A stretch of DNA of 34,665 nt from Saprospiraceae bacterium. GTDB taxonomy: Bacteria; Bacteroidota; Bacteroidia; Chitinophagales; Saprospiraceae. The DNA lies in assembly GCA_013214355.1 (NCBI GenBank), contig JABSSL010000065.1, positions 1-34,665 on the forward strand. Direction: 5' to 3'. This document shows positions 17,723 through 25,347 of the stretch, piece by piece. Below the pieces are notes generated by a model. The model saw nothing but the letters and a program-made list of their open reading frames with translations. It made no database searches and was not told the origin of the DNA. Both the position numbers and the translations under genes were made by a program. Positions within the stretch are counted from its first letter, which is position 1, and each line of letters begins with the position of its first letter.

Positions 17723-17742
17723 CAGACCACGAGAATGGTCTG
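17723..17742 (+). other. Hairpin between fecR and the TonB receptor
   Basis: CAGACCA (17723-17729), loop CGAGAA, TGGTCTG (17736-17742), a perfect 7-bp stem 10 bp after the FecR stop. No T-run follows, so full termination is unlikely; it may protect the upstream mRNA end or tune expression of the receptor relative to FecR. Confidence 0.4.
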
Positions 17743-17765
17743 TAGGACTGCCAAATAATTAGATT

Positions 17766-20700
17766 TTGTTCAAATCAAAACAGGAACATAAGGCTTGTTT
17801 GGGGTGCTCACTGCGAGTGGTTCTCTCGTTGATTGCCTTGCTGGCTATCATTCCCTACGCCTCGGGACAAAAGAGTGCGAAGGTGAATTTTGCCAAGCAT
17901 GAATCGACAGATGGAGAAATGGCCCTCTTAGATCTGCTGGAAATGTTACAGCAGCAAGAAGGCTATGTCTTCATCTTTGACGAACAAATCGTTAAGGAAC
18001 AAACACTTTCTTTGGCGGGGGAGGCCAAGCAAAGATTTGCTAAATTTTTGTTGGAAGAGATCTCTCGGCAAACCAATTTGCAGTTTAAGCCCATCAAGGA
18101 CAAAACGTTTCTGATTAAGCGAATAAAGCGGGAAAAGGTTTGGTTATCTGGCTACTGCAAAGACCGCTTTGGTAAACCATTAGAGGGAGCCAATATCTCG
18201 ATCATCGGTCAGCAGTGTGGGGTGATTAGCGATGAGGAAGGATACTTTAGAATTGAGGTAGATCGAGGGGATCATGAGTTGGTTGCCAGTTTTGTCGGTT
18301 ACGAAACGCTACGAAGCCCATTGGAAATCGATGGTTTTGCCGACAAACAGCTCAGCTTACATTTTGATCAATTTTTGCAGCTACAGGAGGTCTTAGTAGT
18401 AGGTCACCGATTTGCCCCATCCTCCATCCAGGAACTTTCTGCTCCCGTAGATATCGTAGAAGAGGAACAGATAGAACAGAGTCTGGAATCTGATCTTAGC
18501 CAGCTTTTACAATATGAGGCACCCTCTTTTCACTCCACCCACCAGACGGTTAGTGATGGCACCGACCATGTCGATCCCATTTCCTTGAAAGGCTTAGGGC
18601 CAGATCAAGTACTGGTGCTGGTCAATGGGAAACGTAGACATGCCTCGGCTTTAGTGAATGTCAATGGGACAGTGGGGAGGGGAAGTGTTGGGATAGATTT
18701 GAATGCTATTCCCTTGGATGCAGTGCGGAAAGTGGAAATCCTCAAGGACGGAGCAGCTGCATTGTATGGTTCTGATGCTATCGCCGGGGTCATTAATCTT
18801 CAATTAAAAGAGGGGGTCAACCAAGGCTTTGTCAAGCTTCAGCAGGGAATGACGGAGCGGGGAGATGGCCAAGTCTTAAGTTTGGGCGCACATTATGGCT
18901 TTAAGGCCGGCAAAGATGGACATGTTAACCTCACTTTCTATGCCAAGAATAGAGGTGCGGTTAATCGATCAGGGGCCTATCAGGGGCCAATTTTTGGGGA
19001 TGAAAGAGATGAGGATGCAGCATCCCGAGAACGCTTTTTTGACCAGCTTGATTTAGGAGGTAATCGAGTCATGCAGGCAGGTAGTTCAGCTATCTTTAAT
19101 AGTGGGGTAATGGTGAATACCAGCCTGCCCATCCATGATCAGTTGGAGTTTTATACACACGGAAACTTCAATCTTCGAGATGGGAGGGCAACAGGTTTCT
19201 ATCGCTTCCCTTATCAGACCAGTAAGCAATCCGGTCTTTATCCTTTGGGCTTCTTACCAGAGATACATACAAGTATTCATGATGTCTCTATGGTAAACGG
19301 AGTTAGGGGAGAGGTTAATGGCTGGGCCTTTGACTTCAGTAATAATTGGGGACAGAATACCTTTGACTTTCAGGTTGAAAACTCGAATAATGCTTCCTTA
19401 GGATTGCAGTCTCCTACTTCAGCCTATGCAGGAGGGTTCTCCTACCTGCATAACCTTTTAGGGTTGGATGTGACCAAGAAGTCATTATGGAATCAACCGA
19501 TTCATGTTGCCTTTGGGACGGAGTTTAGATTCGAAAGATACTGGCAGCGAGAGGGAATGGAGGTATCCTGGCAAGACTATGGGTTTCAACAGACGGGTGC
19601 AGCGCCAAAGGAAGGGGGCTTCCAGGTGTTTCCGGGCTTTAGGCCGGAGAATGCCAACCGCAAATTTCGTAATAATATCGGTTTCTATGGAGATCTGGAG
19701 TTTGAATTGTCTAGCAGGATGAGCCTTGGGCTGGCAGGCAGATTGGAAGATTACACAGACTTCGGAAGTAACTTCAACTGGAAGCTAGCATACCGATATC
19801 GCCTCGGCACAAACCTGAGTCTTCGTTCCAGCTATAATACTGGATTCCGCGCACCCTCTCTCCAGCAAATTGGCTTTAGCAGCTATAGTCTTCAATTCCT
19901 TCCAGTTGGTGGAGAGTTGTTGGCTACCTCAGTAGCTCATCCTCATCATGACAATGCGATCATCAAGCGCCTAGCAATACCTGCGCTTCAGCCTGAACGG
20001 TCTCGCAACTTCAATGTAGGATTGGCAGGCAGCACCCGTCGGTACTGGATGTTTTCTGTAGATGCCTATCAGATCAATATCGCAGATCGGATTGTATTGA
20101 CCGGCCAAATTGAACCCATGGCACAGGATAGGATTCAAGAGGTCTTAGCTAGCTCTGGGGTCGATCGAGTTCAATTTTTCACCAATGCGATAAATACAAG
20201 GACTCTCGGCTTGGATGCGAAAATCCGTTATCGACGACAATGGAAATCCAGTCAGATTGAATTAATGGCCGGATTTAACATGAACAAAACCCAGGTAAGG
20301 GCCCAAGAACTCCCTTCGCCCTATCTAGAGGAATACCAGTCTATCCTTTTCAATCGAGAAGAAGTCGCTCGTCTGGAGAGGGGGCAACCTAGTAGTAAAC
20401 TCATTCTAGTGACTAGCCTGAAGAAAAAGAGATGGGGTACTTCGGTCCGATTCACTCGCTTTGGTAGTGTTAGTTACCTGCATCCCATGGATGATAACCC
20501 AGCGAATTGGATCAGGAATCAATATACCAATCAGCTGGAAACCCGGGATCAATTGTTTGCGGCGAAGTGGCTTTGCGATGTAGATGTAAGCTGGAAACTT
20601 AATTCGTTGTTTCAACTGAGTTTAGGCATTTCCAATGCATTGGATGTATATCCCGATCGCCATCACCATTATGCCAATACACATCACGGAGTGTTGACGT

Positions 20701-20801
20701 ACAGTCGCAGGGTACAGCAATTTGGAGTTGGAGGTAGACGATGGCTGGTCAAGGCACACTATAACATTAATCATTCATCAAATATATCAAAGAAGCAGTA
20801 A
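17766..20801 (+). CDS. STN-bearing TonB-dependent receptor (signal transducer)
   Basis: A 1011-aa outer-membrane receptor. Order: signal peptide (to about residue 35, ending YASGQ), STN signalling domain (about 50-120, LLDLLEMLQQQEGYVFIFDE), carboxypeptidase-regulatory-like domain (about 124-210, GKPLEGANISIIG and DEEGYF), plug (about 225-350, LKGLGPDQVLVLVNGKRRH and LKDGAAALYGSDAIAGVI), then the beta-barrel. The STN domain marks it as the input of the adjacent FecR/sigma circuit. The start is a TTG at 17766, with an in-frame TAG two codons before it. The protein ends in a hydrophilic tail (HSSNISKKQ) about nine residues past the last barrel strand, unlike the paralogue downstream. Substrate unknown; the plug is very similar to that of the second receptor. 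Confidence 0.93.
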   Translation: MFKSKQEHKACLGCSLRVVLSLIALLAIIPYASGQKSAKVNFAKHESTDGEMALLDLLEMLQQQEGYVFIFDEQIVKEQTLSLAGEAKQRFAKFLLEEISRQTNLQFKPIKDKTFLIKRIKREKVWLSGYCKDRFGKPLEGANISIIGQQCGVISDEEGYFRIEVDRGDHELVASFVGYETLRSPLEIDGFADKQLSLHFDQFLQLQEVLVVGHRFAPSSIQELSAPVDIVEEEQIEQSLESDLSQLLQYEAPSFHSTHQTVSDGTDHVDPISLKGLGPDQVLVLVNGKRRHASALVNVNGTVGRGSVGIDLNAIPLDAVRKVEILKDGAAALYGSDAIAGVINLQLKEGVNQGFVKLQQGMTERGDGQVLSLGAHYGFKAGKDGHVNLTFYAKNRGAVNRSGAYQGPIFGDERDEDAASRERFFDQLDLGGNRVMQAGSSAIFNSGVMVNTSLPIHDQLEFYTHGNFNLRDGRATGFYRFPYQTSKQSGLYPLGFLPEIHTSIHDVSMVNGVRGEVNGWAFDFSNNWGQNTFDFQVENSNNASLGLQSPTSAYAGGFSYLHNLLGLDVTKKSLWNQPIHVAFGTEFRFERYWQREGMEVSWQDYGFQQTGAAPKEGGFQVFPGFRPENANRKFRNNIGFYGDLEFELSSRMSLGLAGRLEDYTDFGSNFNWKLAYRYRLGTNLSLRSSYNTGFRAPSLQQIGFSSYSLQFLPVGGELLATSVAHPHHDNAIIKRLAIPALQPERSRNFNVGLAGSTRRYWMFSVDAYQINIADRIVLTGQIEPMAQDRIQEVLASSGVDRVQFFTNAINTRTLGLDAKIRYRRQWKSSQIELMAGFNMNKTQVRAQELPSPYLEEYQSILFNREEVARLERGQPSSKLILVTSLKKKRWGTSVRFTRFGSVSYLHPMDDNPANWIRNQYTNQLETRDQLFAAKWLCDVDVSWKLNSLFQLSLGISNALDVYPDRHHHYANTHHGVLTYSRRVQQFGVGGRRWLVKAHYNINHSSNISKKQ

Positions 20802-20802
20802 A

Positions 20803-22062
20803 GTGAACACCTCTTTTACACTACCAACAGCGGGCTTGAAACCCTCCGCTACCCTGGCCATCAATGAGCAATGTAATCGTTTATTGGCCGACGGGAAAGA
20901 TGTGATAAAATTAGGCTTTGGGCAATCACCGTTTCCGGTGCCAACTTCTGTGGTAAAGGCGCTGAGTGAGAATGCTCATCAGAAGGATTACCTACCGGTT
21001 AAAGGACTTTATGCCCTTCGGGAGGCCGTGGCGGCCTATTATCGTCGTCAATATGAGTTATCCTGTGCACCCGAGCAAGTCTTGATTGGACCAGGCTCAA
21101 AGGAACTACTCTTTTTGATCCAGCTCATTTATGATGGGGATTTAATTTTACCTCAACCTAGCTGGGTGTCCTATGCTCCACAAGCTCAATTGGCCTCAAA
21201 GCGACATCACTGGTTACCAACCTACCAGGAGGATGGTTATCTCCTGAATCCGGAAACATTGAGGGCACATTGCGTCCGATACAGTAGTCGAAAGCAGATT
21301 CTCCTATTGAATTTTCCTTCGAATCCAACAGGAAGCTCTTTTGATGAATCGCAATTAGGTGCACTGGCGGAAGTCGCCAAAGCTCATGAGGTGCTAGTCA
21401 TTTCTGATGAAATTTACGGAGATACACACCACCATGGCCAACACCAAACCATAGCCAAGTTTTATCCGGAGGGCACAGTCATTAGTAGTGGACTTAGTAA
21501 ATGGTGTGGAGCTGGAGGTTGGAGACTTGGAACCTTTTTGTTCCCCGCTTCTCTCCGCGCGTTATTGGATCAGATGGCTGTGGTAGCGAGCGAAACCTTT
21601 ACTAGTACTTCTGCTCCCATACAATATGCTGCTATCAAGGCCTTCGAAGGCGGACCGGAAATAGCCCAATATCTACAACATTCAAGAGCAGTTTTAGGGA
21701 GAGTGGGGAATAAGGTTCATGGGATGCTGAAAGAGAAGAACATAAACTGCCCTGAACCAGTTGGTGGTTTCTATCTCATGCCAGATTTTTCAGCCTACCA
21801 ATCCCATCTTAACCAACGCGGCATATACACTAGTTCGGAATTGTGTACGACTCTCTTAGAGGAAACGGGAGTAGCGCTACTACCACTAAGTGATTTTGGT
21901 ATGCCTAGTGATTTTCTTGGAGCGCGTCTGTCTTATGTGGATTTTGATGGTGGATTAGCACTCCAAAAAATAGCGGAGGATCCTTCGGCTAATGCGGAAG
22001 AACTAGCACCAAAGGTAGTGCAAGGGATCCAGCGCTTAACTAATTGGCTTATGTCCAGGTAA
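20803..22062 (+). CDS. PLP-dependent class I/II aminotransferase
   Basis: A 419-aa fold-type I aminotransferase, similar in pattern to aspartate/aromatic aminotransferases. Key residues are visible: Asn174 in NFPSNPTGSSF, Asp202 and Tyr205 in ISDEIYGD, the PLP-binding Lys233 in SSGLSKWCGAGGWRLG, and Arg375 in LGARLSYVDF for the substrate carboxylate. The start is a GTG at 20803, one base after the receptor's TAA, which implies translational coupling; upstream in-frame codons belong to the receptor gene in another frame. There is no signal peptide, so it is cytoplasmic. It is placed between two paralogous TonB receptors, which suggests it acts on an imported amino compound or on a precursor of the ligand. 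Exact substrate cannot be read from the sequence. Confidence 0.93.
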   Translation: MNTSFTLPTAGLKPSATLAINEQCNRLLADGKDVIKLGFGQSPFPVPTSVVKALSENAHQKDYLPVKGLYALREAVAAYYRRQYELSCAPEQVLIGPGSKELLFLIQLIYDGDLILPQPSWVSYAPQAQLASKRHHWLPTYQEDGYLLNPETLRAHCVRYSSRKQILLLNFPSNPTGSSFDESQLGALAEVAKAHEVLVISDEIYGDTHHHGQHQTIAKFYPEGTVISSGLSKWCGAGGWRLGTFLFPASLRALLDQMAVVASETFTSTSAPIQYAAIKAFEGGPEIAQYLQHSRAVLGRVGNKVHGMLKEKNINCPEPVGGFYLMPDFSAYQSHLNQRGIYTSSELCTTLLEETGVALLPLSDFGMPSDFLGARLSYVDFDGGLALQKIAEDPSANAEELAPKVVQGIQRLTNWLMSR

Positions 22063-22094
22063 AAAAAACGGCAGCCCTTCCCCGTAGCAAGTGA

Positions 22095-25082
22095 ATGACT
22101 GCCAATACAAATACATTATTCAATAAAATTAGACAACGTATGAAAGACAATTATGCAACTAGTTGGAGATTATGGCTATTTCTGGCCATTTTCTCAATTT
22201 CAAGCTCACTTGTCGGGCAAACAGGTACCATAAGTGGAAAAATCACCGAAGGAGATGAACCACTAATTGGTGCCACAGTAGTTGTGGTCGGAACTTCAAT
22301 TGGTACTACCACTGATCTAGATGGCAATTACAGCATCTCAGTAGACGCAGGAACGTATGTGCTAGAAGCATCTTACATCGGATTTTCAGCGCAGACTCGT
22401 TCGGTGACTGTCACTGCTGGAGAAACCCTCACCGCAGATTTCGGCTTGGTACAAGGAATCTTGGTGGATGAAGTGGTGGTTACCGGAACGAGAGCGTCCA
22501 ATCGGACCAATACGGATGCACCGGTTCCCATCGATGTGATCAACGTGGAAAAATTGTCGGCGGCAGCTCCACAGTCTAGCCTTAACTCCTTACTCCACAA
22601 TACAACTCCTTCTTTTTCTTCCAACACACAGACCATATCCGACGGTACGGACCATATTGATCCAGCTGCCTTGCGAGGACTGGGACCTGACCAGGTATTG
22701 GTATTGATGAATGGAAAACGACGACATACCTCTTCTTTAGTGAATGTGAATGGAACTTTCGGTCGGGGTAGTGTTGGTACTGATTTGAATTCTATCCCAA
22801 CTTCTGCCGTATCAGCGATTGAGGTGTTGAGAGATGGAGCCGCAGCGCAATATGGTTCGGATGCCATTGCCGGTGTGATCAATATCCGTTTAAGAGAGTC
22901 TATCAATAAATTGACTTTTAATCTTACAACCGGAGGGAATTTTACCAACAAAATCGGCCCATTTGAGGGAGAAACTAGAAATGTAGATGGTGAGGTTGTG
23001 AATCTTGGGATCAACTATGGTCTACCTGTAGGGCAGCAAGGTGGATTTATCAATTTCACAGGTGAATTTGGATATAAGGGCTCTACCAACAGAATGCTCG
23101 AATTCACCGGAGGTATCTTTAATGCTTATAATGCCGTGGAGAGAGAAGCCTTGGCTGCGGGAGCCGACGTAGCCAACCTAAGTATGGAAGAGGTGCAGAA
23201 TTTTGCGCAGAAAGTAGGGCACTTCTCTAATGACTTTAAGTCGGACGTAGCCAATGCTGCTGATCTAGGAGCGTTACAAGGTTTATTAGGAGCCGACGCC
23301 ACCGATGGGGAATTGGCAGCGCGGGGCCTGCAGAGAAGCGACTTCAATATGCGAGTCGGACAGTCTCGTTTGCGGGAAGGTAAGTTCTTCGCAAACATGA
23401 TGCTTCCCTTGGGAGATAATTTAGAGTTCTACAGCTTTGGTGGTATTGGATACAGAGATGGGGAAAGTGGATGCTTCTATCGCTTACCAGGTCAAAACCG
23501 TACCACTACTGCCATCTATCCGAACGGTACAGTTCCACGAATCAATTCTAATATTACCGATCAGTCGATCTCTACTGGAATTAGAGGTATGATCGGTAAT
23601 TGGAACATAGACCTGAGTAATACCTATGGTCAGAACCAGTTCTTGTTCTACATGACCAATACCCATAATGCCACTTTAGGGGCAGGTTCTCCAACCGAAT
23701 TTAATGCGGGTGGTCACTCTTTTACGCAAAACACCGGCAACTTTGATGTTTCACAGTACTTCGACGACGTAAGTGGGATCAAAGGTGTGAACATTGCCTT
23801 TGGTGCAGAGTATCGTTTTGAGAACTATAAGGTAATCCCCGGTACGGAATTGTCTTATGGCAATTATGACGTAAATGGAGAATTGGTGATGCCAACTACT
23901 CCAAATGACCTGTTGACTACTGATTTTCTAGGACGGGCAAGACCATCTGGTGCGCAGTGCTTCGCTGGCTTCCTGCCCAGTAACGATGTAGATGCTAACC
24001 GCTCTAGCGTGGCGGGTTATTTTGACGCAGAATTTGATATTACAGATGAATTCTTAATCAGTGGTGCGTTGCGCTACGAGAATTACTCTGACTTTGGCTC
24101 CACTTTCAACTATAAACTAGCTACTAGATATAAAGTAAGTCCAAATTTCAACTTACGAGCAGCAGCAAGTACAGGCTTCCGTGCACCCTCTTTACACCAA
24201 ATTCTCTTTAGCCGAACCTCTACAATCTTTGTTACCGAAAATGGGGTAACTTCGGCACAAGAAGTTGGGGTATTCAACAACAATTCTCGCCCGGCTAGAT
24301 TGTTGGGCATCCCACAATTGAAGGAAGAAACCTCCAACAACTTTAGCCTAGGATTCACTACGAAAATACCAAATGCCGGTCTTCGTCTGACAGTAGATGC
24401 TTATCAGGTGAATATTGATGATCGGGTAGTATTGACGGGGCAATTCCAACCTGGTGATGATCCCGAGCTACAAATTCTTTTTAGTCAAGCTCAAGCCACC
24501 AGAGCTGCTTTCTTCGCTAATGCCATTGATACTAGATCTCGCGGAATCGATATCGTGATTTCTCATAGAAGTCGCGCTGGAAAGGGAATTTTATCCAATG
24601 ATTTAGCAGCAACCATCTCCAAGAATGAGCAGGTGGGAGACATCAAGGCATCTGATCTACTGGAGCGCAAAGGGCTGGTAGATACTTATTTTGATGAAAC
24701 CTCGAGAATTTTTCTAGAAGAGGCTGTTCCAAGAACCAAAGTCACCTTGAGTCACACCTTTACCGTTGGAGATTTCAGCGCTTATTTACGAAATACTTAC
24801 TTCGGTGAAACGACGGAAGCGGCTAATGCTTGTGGCTTGAATGGAGATCCTACTTTAGACTGTATCAATGCAGGTAAAGTGATAACGGACTTAAGTTTTG
24901 GCTATCAGTTTGCCCCCAACCTGAGTTTGAATATAGGGGCCAATAACTTACTTGATGTCTATCCAGATGAAACGGATGCGGCCTTCAGATCCAGTGGCCG
25001 ATTTGTATACTCTCGCCGGTCCCCACAGTTTAGCTATGGCGGCCGACACCTATTTGCCAGATTAATCTTTTCTCTTCAATAA
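22095..25082 (+). CDS. TonB-dependent receptor without STN domain, paralogue of the first
   Basis: A 995-aa outer-membrane receptor. A signal peptide (MKDNYATSWRLWLFLAIFSI, if the second Met at 22140 is used) is followed by a carboxypeptidase-regulatory-like domain (about 46-120, GTISGKITEGDEPLIGATVV), a plug (about 135-265, LRGLGPDQVLVLMNGKRRH and LRDGAAAQYGSDAIAGVI) and a full barrel ending in SYGGRHLFARLIFSLQ. It lacks the STN domain, so it imports without signalling directly to FecR. Compared with the first receptor, an early barrel loop is about 40 residues longer (NLSMEEVQNFAQKVG to LGADATDGELAARG) and several loop cysteines are present. It starts 32 bp after the aminotransferase stop, so it is probably in the same operon. 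Both start codons (22095, 22140) are possible. Confidence 0.93.
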   Translation: MTANTNTLFNKIRQRMKDNYATSWRLWLFLAIFSISSSLVGQTGTISGKITEGDEPLIGATVVVVGTSIGTTTDLDGNYSISVDAGTYVLEASYIGFSAQTRSVTVTAGETLTADFGLVQGILVDEVVVTGTRASNRTNTDAPVPIDVINVEKLSAAAPQSSLNSLLHNTTPSFSSNTQTISDGTDHIDPAALRGLGPDQVLVLMNGKRRHTSSLVNVNGTFGRGSVGTDLNSIPTSAVSAIEVLRDGAAAQYGSDAIAGVINIRLRESINKLTFNLTTGGNFTNKIGPFEGETRNVDGEVVNLGINYGLPVGQQGGFINFTGEFGYKGSTNRMLEFTGGIFNAYNAVEREALAAGADVANLSMEEVQNFAQKVGHFSNDFKSDVANAADLGALQGLLGADATDGELAARGLQRSDFNMRVGQSRLREGKFFANMMLPLGDNLEFYSFGGIGYRDGESGCFYRLPGQNRTTTAIYPNGTVPRINSNITDQSISTGIRGMIGNWNIDLSNTYGQNQFLFYMTNTHNATLGAGSPTEFNAGGHSFTQNTGNFDVSQYFDDVSGIKGVNIAFGAEYRFENYKVIPGTELSYGNYDVNGELVMPTTPNDLLTTDFLGRARPSGAQCFAGFLPSNDVDANRSSVAGYFDAEFDITDEFLISGALRYENYSDFGSTFNYKLATRYKVSPNFNLRAAASTGFRAPSLHQILFSRTSTIFVTENGVTSAQEVGVFNNNSRPARLLGIPQLKEETSNNFSLGFTTKIPNAGLRLTVDAYQVNIDDRVVLTGQFQPGDDPELQILFSQAQATRAAFFANAIDTRSRGIDIVISHRSRAGKGILSNDLAATISKNEQVGDIKASDLLERKGLVDTYFDETSRIFLEEAVPRTKVTLSHTFTVGDFSAYLRNTYFGETTEAANACGLNGDPTLDCINAGKVITDLSFGYQFAPNLSLNIGANNLLDVYPDETDAAFRSSGRFVYSRRSPQFSYGGRHLFARLIFSLQ

Positions 25083-25123
25083 CTAGCTTGAGAAGCTACC
25101 TAAAGTAGTATTCGTAAAACCAG

Positions 25124-25161
25124 GAGGTATTCTCGTATTGTCGGGAATACCTCTTTTGTTT
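25124..25161 (+). terminator. Intrinsic terminator of the receptor operon
   Basis: GAGGTATTC (25124-25132) pairs over 9 bp with GAATACCTC (25145-25153) around a 12-nt loop and is followed by TTTTGTTT. It lies 41 bp after the second receptor's stop. Confidence 0.8.
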
Positions 25162-25171
25162 AGATGCCGCT

Positions 25172-25202
25172 TTTGTGATCCTAAATTTTTATTCTACCTT
25201 TG
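25172..25202 (+). promoter_or_regulatory. Consensus Bacteroidota promoter of the second cargo gene
   Basis: TTTG (25172-25175), a 19-bp spacer, and TACCTTTG (25195-25202): an exact match to the -33 TTTG and -7 TAnnTTTG boxes described for Bacteroidota. It lies directly after the terminator of the previous operon and 145 bp before the ATG, implying a leader of about 135 nt. Confidence 0.65.
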
Positions 25203-25347
25203 TTGAACACTTGAGAATAGCAACATACTACACAACACCTTTGTAATCTCCATTCTAGTCTTTATTCTAAGACTTGTATTTGATGACCTTCCGCTATATA
25301 GGGCACCCATTCAGTACTATTTTTGAATTGAACCTCAATTGACTTTT

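Noticed and set aside
17762-17778. tRNA T-arm look-alike (TTTTG-TTCAAAT-CAAAA)
   Set aside because: No matching acceptor stem, D-arm or anticodon arm upstream; the bases are the start of the TonB receptor gene.
22373-23014. Minus-strand frame of 213 codons inside the second TonB receptor
   Set aside because: Antisense to the highly conserved plug domain; a similar short antisense frame appears over the plug of the first receptor, as expected from shared codon use.
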